The notes under the pieces are model-generated. The model was not told the DNA's origin. It ran no database searches and was given only the letters and a program-made list of their open reading frames with translations. 64,000 bases of DNA, from contig JABJEK010000066.1 of assembly GCA_018702955.1 (NCBI GenBank), positions 1 through 64,000 of the forward strand. The letters run 5' to 3'. A program made the translations under genes and the position numbers. Below, in pieces: positions 30,288-39,345 of the stretch (within the stretch, counting starts at the first letter, position 1; the number at the start of each line of letters is the position of its first letter). The DNA comes from Rhodospirillaceae bacterium. Its GTDB lineage: Bacteria; Pseudomonadota; Alphaproteobacteria; UBA6615.

Positions 30288-30806
30288 CTAGACCAGGGTA
30301 TCGATTTGCTCGTCGGTCAGCCCGCCGGGGATGATGGTGACGGGGATGCGAAGCTGGCCAATTGCCTTTTTGGTGAGATGGTTGATCAAAGGGCCGGGAC
30401 CACGCCGGCCGGTCGAGGCCGCGAGCACGAGAATGCGAATATCCTTGTCCTCCTGAACCAGCTCGACAACGGAGGATTTGGTCTCGCCCTCACGCAGATA
30501 CAAAATTGGCATGCTGCCATACAAGCGCAGGACTTCGGCGGCGTGCTCCTGGAGCAATTGTTCGGCTTCTTCGCGGGCTTCGACCTGCATCAGATTCCCG
30601 ACCGCCGCCCAGTGCTGGAAATCGGCCCCGCGAATGACACGGACAAGGCCGACACGCCCGCCGGTGCGCCGCGCGCGCAAGCTCGCCCAGCGCAGGGCGA
30701 CCCGCATTTCCGGCGAATTGTCGACAACCACGAGAAAAATGGCGGCCCGCTCTCCGGTGGACCTGTCGCTTTCCTGCGGGTGATTGGTGGCGGGCGAATC
30801 GGACAT
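30288..30806 (-). CDS. Universal stress protein
   Basis: UspA-like fold: FLVVVDNSPEMRVALRWAS, ILVLAASTGRRGPGPLINHLTKKAIGQLRIPVTIIPG. Confidence 0.8.
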   Translation of the reverse strand: MSDSPATNHPQESDRSTGERAAIFLVVVDNSPEMRVALRWASLRARRTGGRVGLVRVIRGADFQHWAAVGNLMQVEAREEAEQLLQEHAAEVLRLYGSMPILYLREGETKSSVVELVQEDKDIRILVLAASTGRRGPGPLINHLTKKAIGQLRIPVTIIPGGLTDEQIDTLV

Positions 30807-30811
30807 GACCA

Positions 30812-31603
30812 TCAAACCTTACGGAACACGAAGCCGGCGAACCAGCCGGCAATCAGCGCGATAATAACGGCAATCAGCCCATAGAGTGGTGCCTGCTCGA
30901 ACGCGAACTCGGTTACCTTCGCTTCGAACCCGACCTTTCGGACCTGCAGCAGGGATTCGGAACGATCCGCAATCGCGCCGTCCTGGACCAGATAAACCGT
31001 CACGTTGTAGTCCCCGGTCGGAACGTTCACCGGGAGCGCGACCCGGGTGCGAAACAGTCGGCTGCCGCGAAAACCGACCTCCTGCAGTCCTGTGGAGTAG
31101 AGGCTGCTGCGCTGTTTGTTGCGGATCAACGCCGAGCGGAAAGCCTCTTCCTGATCCAGGGACAGGAGGAAATGCGGGTTGAACGCAATGTGGTCCGTGC
31201 CGATTTGGTTGGCATCGAGGACGGGCAGGGGCAGAAGGTCTTCGAGCGGCGCAGAAGCGGCGACATGATAAAATCCGGGCGCATCGTCGAAGACCAGTTC
31301 GGAGGCATTCACCCAGATTCCGGCCACGCGTTCCTTGCGGCGAACGATCACCTGGCTGTTGGGTGCACGTACCACCACGATGACATCGCCGTTGCCTTCC
31401 GTGGCACCAAACAGAAGTACGTCGGCGCCCTTGAAGCCGGTGCTGATGCCGATAAGGTCCTGGCTCAGATCGATTGCGAGCGCGTCGTCGCGTGCGGCAT
31501 CGGCGGGGATTTGCAGCAACACCAGGGCAGCTGCGACGGTGATCGCCGCGCGCAGGGAGCCAAATATGCGCAGTGGGTCGAGAATGCGTCGCAGCTCGCT
31601 CAT
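30812..31603 (-). CDS. TIGR02186-type membrane-anchored protein
   Basis: Signal/TM N-terminus, DLIGISTGFKGADVLLFGATEGNGDVIVVVRAP, C-terminal TM; directly upstream partner is TauE. Confidence 0.8.
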   Translation of the reverse strand: MSELRRILDPLRIFGSLRAAITVAAALVLLQIPADAARDDALAIDLSQDLIGISTGFKGADVLLFGATEGNGDVIVVVRAPNSQVIVRRKERVAGIWVNASELVFDDAPGFYHVAASAPLEDLLPLPVLDANQIGTDHIAFNPHFLLSLDQEEAFRSALIRNKQRSSLYSTGLQEVGFRGSRLFRTRVALPVNVPTGDYNVTVYLVQDGAIADRSESLLQVRKVGFEAKVTEFAFEQAPLYGLIAVIIALIAGWFAGFVFRKV

Positions 31604-32526
31604 AGGCCGAACCCGGGCGTTTCACTAATCGAGTAGATGTCTTCCGGTGTGGAGACCAGATCGAATCCGATTTTGGCGCAGACCCCAAGCACCATGAGCG
31701 CCAGGAGACCGCGCAGCTCCTCGCCCCGCAGGCGGCCGCTCACCTTGGTCCCCAGCTGCGCGCCGATCACGGCGCCGGTGAGCAACAGCAGCGCGAGCAC
31801 CACATCGACGGTCTGGTTGTTGATCGCCTGGAGGAAGGTGACGTTCGCCGTGACAAAGATAATCTGGAACAGCGATGTTCCGACAACGACGGCAGTCGGC
31901 ATGCCCAGGATATAAATCATGGCGGGGACCATCAGGAACCCGCCGCCGACGCCCATGATGGCGGCGAGGATGCCGACGAAGAATCCGATTCCCAGCGGCA
32001 GCAACGCGCTGATGTAGAGCCGCGAACGCCGGAAGCGCATTTTGAACGGGAGGCCGTGGAGCCAGGTGTGCTGGTGCAGCTTGCCGCGCGTGGCGGTGCC
32101 GGTGCGACTGCGGAAAATCGCACGCGCACTCTCAAACAGCATCAGAAACCCGACAATCCCGAGAAACAGGACATAGCTGAGCTGGACCAACAGATCGACC
32201 TGGCCGATGTCCCGCAGAAATGTGAAGATTCCGACGCCGAAACTGGATCCGGCGAAACCGCCGACGGTCAGGACGGCACCCATCTTGAAGTCGACATTGC
32301 GCCGTCGCATATGGGCGAGCACGCCCGAGACGGAAGCCGCGACGATCTGGTTGGCCTCGGTCGCCACGGCGACCGCGGGCGTGATCCCGATGAAGATCAG
32401 TAGCGGCGTCATCAGGAAGCCACCGCCAACGCCGAACAACCCGGACAGGAACCCCACGCCGCCACCCATCAGGAGGATGAGGAAGACGTCGACCGACATT
32501 TCGGCGATGGGAAGATATATCGTCAT
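31600..32526 (-). CDS. Sulfite exporter TauE/SafE family protein
   Basis: GGGVGFLSGLFGVGGGFLMTPLLIFIGI and AAIMGVGGGFLMVPAMIYILGMPTAVVVGTS. Confidence 0.9.
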   Translation of the reverse strand: MTIYLPIAEMSVDVFLILLMGGGVGFLSGLFGVGGGFLMTPLLIFIGITPAVAVATEANQIVAASVSGVLAHMRRRNVDFKMGAVLTVGGFAGSSFGVGIFTFLRDIGQVDLLVQLSYVLFLGIVGFLMLFESARAIFRSRTGTATRGKLHQHTWLHGLPFKMRFRRSRLYISALLPLGIGFFVGILAAIMGVGGGFLMVPAMIYILGMPTAVVVGTSLFQIIFVTANVTFLQAINNQTVDVVLALLLLTGAVIGAQLGTKVSGRLRGEELRGLLALMVLGVCAKIGFDLVSTPEDIYSISETPGFGL

Positions 32527-32585
32527 TTTGTCCGTACGTGATCGATTGGGCTTCTGTTGGCCCGGTTATTATTCTCGGGCCTGGA

Positions 32586-32927
32586 TCAGCCTGTCTCGAC
32601 TGGAAAGTCTGCCGACATCCAGTCCAGGATGCCGCCAGCCATTCGATAGATTGTCCCCGAATATCCTTCAGCGACGAGTTGGTCTGCAGCGATGCCGCAG
32701 CGCTGGCCGCTGCGGCAATGCAGGATCAGGTCCTGGCCGTCGGCCGGCGTGATTTGGGAGCTGTTGAAATTCGAAAGCGGGACCAGTTGCGCGCCGGCAA
32801 TTCGCATCTGGGCGTTCTCGTGGGGTTCGCGCACATCCACGACATAGGCGGTGCCACCTGCGATGCGCTCACGAACGTCGTTCGCCGTGAGCATAATCAC
32901 CTGGGGTCCCGTTGGGTTTTCAGACAT
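32586..32927 (-). CDS. Rhodanese-like domain protein
   Basis: VVDVREPHENAQMRIAGAQLVPLS and HCRSGQRC active loop. Confidence 0.9.
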   Translation of the reverse strand: MSENPTGPQVIMLTANDVRERIAGGTAYVVDVREPHENAQMRIAGAQLVPLSNFNSSQITPADGQDLILHCRSGQRCGIAADQLVAEGYSGTIYRMAGGILDWMSADFPVETG

Positions 32928-32956
32928 TAACTGCGCATCCTTTGATCATCTGCCCG

Positions 32957-33298
32957 TCATTCTCGCCGCGCAATGTCGGCGTCGGCGCAGTAGAGATCGT
33001 AGAGTGTGCCGAGCACAGAATGCGCCTCATCGCTTGAGATCGAATAGAATATGGTCTGGGCATCCCGGCGCGTTGCGACGAGATGTTCGCGACGAAGCCT
33101 TGCGAGATGTTGGGAGAGCGCGGACTGGCTTAGCCCGACCAACGGCTCGAGTTCGCCGACGGACTTTTCGCCCTGGCTCAAATGGCACATGATCAGCAGC
33201 CGGCGTTCGTTCGCCAACGACTTGAGCAGGCGGCTTGCCTGACCTGCCTTTTCTTGAAGTGCCACGGGGTCCATTGGCGGGTCCATTCTGGAGTCCAT
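32957..33298 (-). CDS. ArsR-family transcriptional regulator (SqrR/BigR-like)
   Basis: Start at MDSRMDPPMD; RRLLIMCHLSQGEKSVGELEPLVGLSQSALSQHLARLR; Cys38 and Cys104. Confidence 0.88.
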   Translation of the reverse strand: MDSRMDPPMDPVALQEKAGQASRLLKSLANERRLLIMCHLSQGEKSVGELEPLVGLSQSALSQHLARLRREHLVATRRDAQTIFYSISSDEAHSVLGTLYDLYCADADIARRE

Positions 33299-33309
33299 TG
33301 GATTAGTGT

Positions 33310-33325
33310 ATTCGTATATTAGAAA
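33310..33325. promoter_or_regulatory. Candidate SqrR/BigR-type operator
   Basis: ATTC-GTATATTA-GAAA between divergent arsR and tusA; near match to the ATTC-N8-GAAT dyad. Confidence 0.6.
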
Positions 33326-33340
33326 ACCGGTCAATGCGAA

Positions 33341-33595
33341 GTGATGAGAGAAATGCAATTCGACGACGAACAGACACTCGACACCAGCGGGCTTAAATGT
33401 CCGCTCCCCGTCCTGAAGGCAAAAAAGGTGCTCAAATCGATGACGTCGGGTGCGACGCTGCGGGTGATCGCGACCGATCCCGGATCGGTTCGGGACTTTG
33501 CGCATTTCTGTGATGCCACGGGTGATTCACTGCTGGAATCGAGCGCCGACGACGGGGTCTTCACCTTCCGGATATGCAAGGCAGGCGACGCATGA
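33341..33595 (+). CDS. tusA: TusA-type sulfurtransferase
   Basis: [22 protein letters not shown] and [17 protein letters not shown]. Confidence 0.88.
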   Translation: MMREMQFDDEQTLDTSGLKCPLPVLKAKKVLKSMTSGATLRVIATDPGSVRDFAHFCDATGDSLLESSADDGVFTFRICKAGDA

Positions 33596-34695
33596 AGATC
33601 GATGGGCAACCGTACCGCACGATCTGGTTGGCCGAGGATGGGTGGTCGGTCGAAATCATCGACCAGACAAAGCTGCCGCACCGGTTTGAAGTAGAAAGCT
33701 TGTGCTCACTCGATGATGCAGCCCACGCGATTCGCGCGATGCTCGTGCGCGGCGCGCCTCTGATCGGTGCGACGGCCGCTTATGGGATGGCACTGGCGAT
33801 GCGCGATGACAGTTCCGATGTCGGACTCGAGCATGCGTATGACGTGTTGATGGCGACCCGTCCGACGGCGGTGAACTTGCGCTGGGCGCTCGACGACATG
33901 CGGATGCGTCTGCAAGACCAGCCGCGTGATGTCCGCGTCGAACGGGCCTACGCGCGCGCCGCAGAGGTGTGTGACGAGGATGTGGCGATCTGTAGCGCGA
34001 TCGGCGACCACGGCCTGGCGCTTATCCGTGCGGCCTATGAGGCGTCGCCGGGAGATGCGCCCGTGAATATTCTGACTCACTGCAACGCCGGCTGGCTCGC
34101 GACCGTTGATTGGGGCACGGCGCTGGCGCCCATCTACAAGGCGCATGATCTGGGTATCCCCGTGCATGTGTGGGCCGATGAAACCCGCCCACGCAACCAG
34201 GGCGCGGCACTCACCGCGTGGGAACTGGGGCGGCATGGCGTTTCGCATGCGGTGGTGGCGGACAATGCGGGCGGTCACATGATGCAGCATGGTCTTGTGG
34301 ATCTCTGCATCACCGGCACCGACCGCACGGCGGCGTCGGGCGATGTGGCGAACAAGATCGGCACCTATCTCAAGGCGCTGGCGGCCCATGATAATGGGGT
34401 GCCGTTTTATGTTGCCCTGCCGTCACCGACGATAGATTGGACGCTCACCGACGGGGTGCGCGATATTCCGATCGAGCAGCGCGATCAGGAAGAAGTAACG
34501 CATATTTCGGGCAAGTCTGCGTCGGGCGATATCGTGTCGGTCCAGCTCACGCCGGACGGCACACCGGCGGCCAACCCCGCCTTCGATGTGACACCGGCCA
34601 GGCTTGTGACGGGCCTGATCACCGAGCGCGGGGTTTGCCCCGCCAGCGCAATGGGGCTGGCGGAGCTGTTCCCGGAATTAGCCGAGGCGTCCTAA
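33592..34695 (+). CDS. mtnA: S-methyl-5-thioribose-1-phosphate isomerase
   Basis: [64 protein letters not shown]. Confidence 0.92.
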   Translation: MKIDGQPYRTIWLAEDGWSVEIIDQTKLPHRFEVESLCSLDDAAHAIRAMLVRGAPLIGATAAYGMALAMRDDSSDVGLEHAYDVLMATRPTAVNLRWALDDMRMRLQDQPRDVRVERAYARAAEVCDEDVAICSAIGDHGLALIRAAYEASPGDAPVNILTHCNAGWLATVDWGTALAPIYKAHDLGIPVHVWADETRPRNQGAALTAWELGRHGVSHAVVADNAGGHMMQHGLVDLCITGTDRTAASGDVANKIGTYLKALAAHDNGVPFYVALPSPTIDWTLTDGVRDIPIEQRDQEEVTHISGKSASGDIVSVQLTPDGTPAANPAFDVTPARLVTGLITERGVCPASAMGLAELFPELAEAS

Positions 34696-34704
34696 CGGGT
34701 TGTC

Positions 34705-35013
34705 TTAGCGGGGCGTTGCGTCGCCGCCGTCCACGATAACGAGCTCGTTCTGTGCAATTCCCGGCACCCGGCGATACTTGGCGGCTTCGACATATTCGGG
34801 TGAATTGAAACAGGCCTCGGCGTCGGCCAGCGAATCAAATTCGATTACCACGAAGCGTTCATAGGGGGTCTCGCCCTCGAGGACCTTGTTCTCGCCGCCG
34901 CGGGCCATGACCCGACCGTTGTACTTTTCCATGATGGCAGGGATGTGGTCGGTGTATTTTTTGTACTCAACGGGATCGTTGATGGTCGAACGTGCGAGCC
35001 AGTAGGCGGGCAT
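34705..35013 (-). CDS. DUF1330 domain-containing protein
   Basis: AYWLARSTINDPVEYKKYTDHIPAIMEKYNGRVMARGGE, ERFVVIEFDSLADAEACFNSPEY. Confidence 0.88.
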   Translation of the reverse strand: MPAYWLARSTINDPVEYKKYTDHIPAIMEKYNGRVMARGGENKVLEGETPYERFVVIEFDSLADAEACFNSPEYVEAAKYRRVPGIAQNELVIVDGGDATPR

Positions 35014-35046
35014 GGTTACTCTCCAGTGTCTTGGTGATTGTGCGGT

Positions 35047-35910
35047 TTAACGCGCGTCGGCAATCGGCGGCAAGGAAGACAAATACGTCGCGATGGCCTG
35101 TAAGTCATCCGCTGTCAGCTTGCTCGTACTCTCTTGGACGACGTCTGTCATGGCGCCACCCACAAAATCGCTGTCCGGTGTTATGCCAATCTCCAGGAAC
35201 GAAACGATGTCGTCTTCACTCCAGTCGCCGATGCCACCCGGGCCGGGCGTGATGTTCGGGACAGCGTCGCCGTCGGGACCATTCGAGTTGCCGGCGAGGG
35301 GGCGATCGGAATCCACCACACCCAGAATATTTCGTGGCGTGTGGCATTCGCCGCAATGGCCGGGGCCGTTGACGATATAGGCACCGCGGTTCCAGGTGTC
35401 GCTCTGGTCAGGGTCCGGCACGAACGGATCATCGTTAAAGAACATCAGCTGCCAGCCGATCATGCTGGCACGCACGCCGAAGGGAAATGGCAGATCGTGA
35501 TCGGGTACGGGGTTTCGCACCGCCGGGACGCTATCCAGATATGCCTTCAGATCGAGCATGTCCTGGCGGGTCATGCGCGTGTAGGAGGTGTAGGGGAAGG
35601 TCGGGTAGTAGCGACCGCCGTCGGGTGATTTCCCCTCACGCAGCGCACGAACGAAGTCCTCGTCACTCCAGTTGCCGATTCCCGTCTCGGGGTCGGGTGT
35701 AATGTTGGGGGTAAAGAATGACCCGAAATCGGTTTTGAGTTCGCGGCCGCCGGCGAGGAACGCGCCGTCCTTCGGGACCGTGTGGCATGCGACACACCCG
35801 GCCATGGCGAGAACGTATTCGCCGCGTGCGGCATCACCGGTCTGTGCGAGCGCGGGAGCCGAACTTATGAGGCCAATCAGAATCGGTAATGTCTTGATCA
35901 TCGTTTTCAT
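35047..35910 (-). CDS. Diheme c-type cytochrome
   Basis: Signal peptide plus two heme motifs, CVACH and CGECH. Confidence 0.9.
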   Translation of the reverse strand: MKTMIKTLPILIGLISSAPALAQTGDAARGEYVLAMAGCVACHTVPKDGAFLAGGRELKTDFGSFFTPNITPDPETGIGNWSDEDFVRALREGKSPDGGRYYPTFPYTSYTRMTRQDMLDLKAYLDSVPAVRNPVPDHDLPFPFGVRASMIGWQLMFFNDDPFVPDPDQSDTWNRGAYIVNGPGHCGECHTPRNILGVVDSDRPLAGNSNGPDGDAVPNITPGPGGIGDWSEDDIVSFLEIGITPDSDFVGGAMTDVVQESTSKLTADDLQAIATYLSSLPPIADAR

Positions 35911-35923
35911 GCGCCGATCCTAG

Positions 35924-35956
35924 CAAAAAAAATCGCCCGGAACTGCCGGGCGATTT
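35924..35956 (-). terminator. Intrinsic terminator of the cytochrome c' gene
   Basis: AATCGCCCGG-AACTG-CCGGGCGATT; eight T's follow on the minus strand. Confidence 0.88.
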
Positions 35957-35979
35957 CTCATCAGATTTTGTGGGAGCCC

Positions 35980-36447
35980 TCAGACTTTGGGACCCCGGTA
36001 AGCCTTGTGGCAAGCGCCACAGGTGGCGCCGATCTTGCCGACGACGGCCTTCGGATCCGAGCCGAGCTTGCCAGCTCCGGCGTCCGCAGCAACCGAATCC
36101 GCGGCGGCCTTCAACGCATTGGCTTTGGCCGTGAAGTCGGCGAAGTTTGTCCAGATCTCGGCTTTCGAGCGGTTTGCGCCCGGCTTACCGTCCTTGAAAA
36201 GCGCGGGAATCTCAGCAGCAGTCGCGCTGATCTTCGCTGCGGCGGCCTGCGCTGCCGACGCGTCGCCGCCAGCGACAGCGCCGCCGAGAGCCTTCATTGC
36301 GCCGCCCATCGACTTCATCGCGGCGTTACGATCGCCATGATCATCTGCCGATACATTGTTGCTGCCGACTGTGCCGAACGCGACGGCGAGGGCGAGGGCT
36401 GCACCGGCAAAAAGGCCGACTTTGGAAAACTTACGAACGGTGAACAT
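35980..36447 (-). CDS. Cytochrome c' / c-556 family
   Basis: Signal peptide, C-terminal CGACHKAYR. Confidence 0.9.
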   Translation of the reverse strand: MFTVRKFSKVGLFAGAALALAVAFGTVGSNNVSADDHGDRNAAMKSMGGAMKALGGAVAGGDASAAQAAAAKISATAAEIPALFKDGKPGANRSKAEIWTNFADFTAKANALKAAADSVAADAGAGKLGSDPKAVVGKIGATCGACHKAYRGPKV

Positions 36448-36681
36448 ATATATCTCCCAGTTCCCATAAACGTGACGCCGTCACCCGGTTGCGGACCGTA
36501 ACAGCAATGCCACGAGACCGCGTAAGCCACTGGATTACCACTGTAAACAGGGTGCGATCACGCGAACGTGAACGAAAATGCCGAAACTGACTCAATCTTG
36601 TGTGAGGGAGGGAATAAACCTCCGCCGAGGCTGTTAACGTGCATGTGTGTTCGACATCCTCAACACGGTAGGAGAGACGAT

Positions 36682-37446
36682 ATGAGAGCAATTCGAGTCG
36701 CAGTCGGGGGGCTGGTTTTGGCCGGTGCATTGCATGCGCACGGGCCGGCAGTTGCCGAGGATGACCCGCTCACGGTGGTCGAATTGTTCACGTCGCAGAG
36801 TTGCTATTCCTGCCCGCCGGCCGAGGCCTATCTCGGTGAATTGTCCGATGAAAAGAACATCCTCGCGCTGGAGTATCACGTCGATTACTGGGATACGCTG
36901 AACTATGGCCGCCACGGGCGGTGGAAGGACGCGTTCTCGACGCCGGAAATGACCCAGCGGCAGCGTGACTACAATGCAGAGATTCGCAACACGCGCAGCG
37001 TCTACACCCCGCAAATGGTGGTTGATGGCCGTACCGAAGCTGTCGGTTCTCGCCGCCGCGCAGTGCAAAACCTGATTTCCAAGGCCCGTGCCGACGATCA
37101 GCCTCGTGTCGCCGTTGACGTATCTGCTGCCGCGAATGGTGGGGTTACGGTCTCAGTCGGTGAAGTTGACGATACGCATGCCGACGTCTGGCTGGTGACA
37201 TTCATCCGGGAAGTGACGACGCAGGTGGTGCGTGGCGAGAACCACGGTAAGACGCTGACGAGCCACAATATCGTTCGCAATGTGCGTCACATCGGTGAAT
37301 GGGATGGCAAGACAACGTCCATCGACGTATCTGATCTCACGCTTGAGGAGGGTCAAAGCTGTGCGATCCTTGTTCAGGACGGCAAAGTCGGTCCGGTCCT
37401 CGGGGCGGCTTATTGCCCGGCGGGTGTCGGCGGCGCGGCGTCCTAG
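36682..37446 (+). CDS. DUF1223 thioredoxin-fold protein
   Basis: Signal peptide; VVELFTSQSCYSCPPAEAYLGEL, LEYHVDYWDTLNY, YTPQMVVDGR. Confidence 0.9.
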   Translation: MRAIRVAVGGLVLAGALHAHGPAVAEDDPLTVVELFTSQSCYSCPPAEAYLGELSDEKNILALEYHVDYWDTLNYGRHGRWKDAFSTPEMTQRQRDYNAEIRNTRSVYTPQMVVDGRTEAVGSRRRAVQNLISKARADDQPRVAVDVSAAANGGVTVSVGEVDDTHADVWLVTFIREVTTQVVRGENHGKTLTSHNIVRNVRHIGEWDGKTTSIDVSDLTLEEGQSCAILVQDGKVGPVLGAAYCPAGVGGAAS

Positions 37447-37454
37447 CCGGCCAA

Positions 37455-38420
37455 TTAGCGGGCGAGATTGTCGGCGCTGAGGGTTCGCAGATTGTCGGCG
37501 TTCTCCAGGTACCACGCATAGGTGCGCTCGACCCCCTCGCGCAGGCTTACCTTCGACCGCCAGCCGAGTTCGGTTAGACGCGTCACATCGACCAGTTTGC
37601 GCGGCGTGCCATCCGGGCGTGAGGTGTCGTATTCGAATGACCCGCCATACCCGACCACGTCCGCGACGAGTGTCGCGAAGTCGGCGATCGAAATATCCTC
37701 GCCGGTCCCGATATTGACGAACGGTTCATCGGAATAATTGTTCATCAGATAGACGCAGGCGTCGGCCATGTCGTCGGCGAACATGATTTCGCGTTTGGGC
37801 GTGCCCGTGCCCCAGATCGTGACCTTCTCTGCATTCGACAGTTTTGCCTCATGCATCCGCCGGATCATTGCCGGGGCCATATGGGAGGTCTCGTAGTCGA
37901 AATTGTCGCCGATCCCGAACAGATTTGTCGGTTGCACGCTGATCGCATCGAATCCGTATTGCCGGCGATAGGCCTGGCACATCTTGATTCCGGCGATCTT
38001 GGCGACCGCGTACCACTGGTTGGTTTCCTCCAGCGGCCCGGTCAGCATGTAGTCTTCCTTCATGGGCTGGGGCGCGTCGCGGGGCATGATGCAGGTCGAC
38101 CCGAGAAACAGCAGTTTCTTCGCACCCGCGCGATAGGCGGTGTCGATGAGGTTCGTCTGGATATTCAGATTGCCGGCAATGAAGTCAGCCGGATACATAT
38201 CGTTCGCCAGGATTCCACCGACGATGGCGGCGGCGTCGAGTACATATTCCGGGCGTTCCTTATCGAAGAAATCCCGCACGGCCGTCTGTTCGGTCAGGTC
38301 GAGCTCCGTGCTTGTCCGGGTCACGATGTTGTCGTGGCCCTGGGCACTGAGCTGCCGAACCAGCGCCTGGCCGACCAGCCCGCGGTGTCCCGCGACGTAT
38401 ATCTTGGCGTCCTGTTCCAT
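37455..38420 (-). CDS. GDP-L-fucose synthase-like epimerase/reductase
   Basis: IYVAGHRGLVGQALVRQL, AAIVGGILANDMYPADFIAGNLNIQTNLI, YAVAKIAGIKMCQAY. Confidence 0.9.
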   Translation of the reverse strand: MEQDAKIYVAGHRGLVGQALVRQLSAQGHDNIVTRTSTELDLTEQTAVRDFFDKERPEYVLDAAAIVGGILANDMYPADFIAGNLNIQTNLIDTAYRAGAKKLLFLGSTCIMPRDAPQPMKEDYMLTGPLEETNQWYAVAKIAGIKMCQAYRRQYGFDAISVQPTNLFGIGDNFDYETSHMAPAMIRRMHEAKLSNAEKVTIWGTGTPKREIMFADDMADACVYLMNNYSDEPFVNIGTGEDISIADFATLVADVVGYGGSFEYDTSRPDGTPRKLVDVTRLTELGWRSKVSLREGVERTYAWYLENADNLRTLSADNLAR

Positions 38421-38443
38421 GTTCCCGTTCGCTTGGTGTGCGG

Positions 38444-39238
38444 CTATTTAACGTACTTCCGGAACTCCGGCTTGCGCCGTTCCTGAAACGCCCGGCCGCC
38501 CTCCTTGGATTCCTCGCTGGCGTAATACAACTTCAGGGCCTCAAAGCCCAACGCGCCAATACCCTTGATATGATCGGTGTCCGCGTTGAAGGAGCGTTTG
38601 GCAATCGCGAGTGCGGTCGGGCTCCGGTCCATCAGGTCGGCGCACCAGCGGTCCACCTCGGCGTCCAGATCCTTGTCCGGTACGACCGCGTTCGCCAGTC
38701 CCATCTCAAGCGCTTCGCGCGCGGTGTATTGTCGGCACATGTACCAGATTTCGCGCGCCTTCTTCTCGCCGACCACCCGTGACAGGTAGGCGGTGCCGAA
38801 GCCGGGGTCGACCGAGCCCATGCTCGGCCCGACCTGGCCGAAAATGGCGCTTTCTCCAGCGATGGTCATATCGCACACCGTCGCGATCACATTGCCGCCG
38901 CCGATGGCGTACCCGCGAACCTTGGCAATCACCGGCTTGGGCACATCGCGGATCAGGCCTTGCAACTCCTCGATCGGGATGCCGGTGGTACCCCGGCGGC
39001 TGCCATAGCCTTCTGTGGCCTTGTTCTCGACCGACTGGTCGCCGCCCGACGAGAACGCGCGATCACCAGCACCCGTGATCACCACGACGCCGACCGACTT
39101 GTCCCAGCCGGCGTCCTGCAACGCTTCGATCATTTCCTCGATCGTGTGGCCGCTGAATGCGTTGAGTTTATCGGGCCGGTTGATCGTGATGGTCGCGACG
39201 CCATCGCGGGTGTCATACAATATGTCGTCATAGCTCAT
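38444..39238 (-). CDS. Enoyl-CoA hydratase family, closest by recall to 2-ketocyclohexanecarboxyl-CoA hydrolase (BadI) or MenB
   Basis: GDRAFSSGGDQS, GYAIGGGNVIATVCDMTIAGESAIFGQVGPSMGSVDPGFGTAYLSRVVGEKKAREIWYMCRQY. Confidence 0.82.
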   Translation of the reverse strand: MSYDDILYDTRDGVATITINRPDKLNAFSGHTIEEMIEALQDAGWDKSVGVVVITGAGDRAFSSGGDQSVENKATEGYGSRRGTTGIPIEELQGLIRDVPKPVIAKVRGYAIGGGNVIATVCDMTIAGESAIFGQVGPSMGSVDPGFGTAYLSRVVGEKKAREIWYMCRQYTAREALEMGLANAVVPDKDLDAEVDRWCADLMDRSPTALAIAKRSFNADTDHIKGIGALGFEALKLYYASEESKEGGRAFQERRKPEFRKYVK

Positions 39239-39345
39239 GGTTTTGCTCCCCATCATTGCGCACAATCATAGCCGCAACGGTTGATTGTCGCCCATTTGGT
39301 TATAATTGAGTTGGTGTCGCGCAGCACATGCCTGGAGAGAACCGA

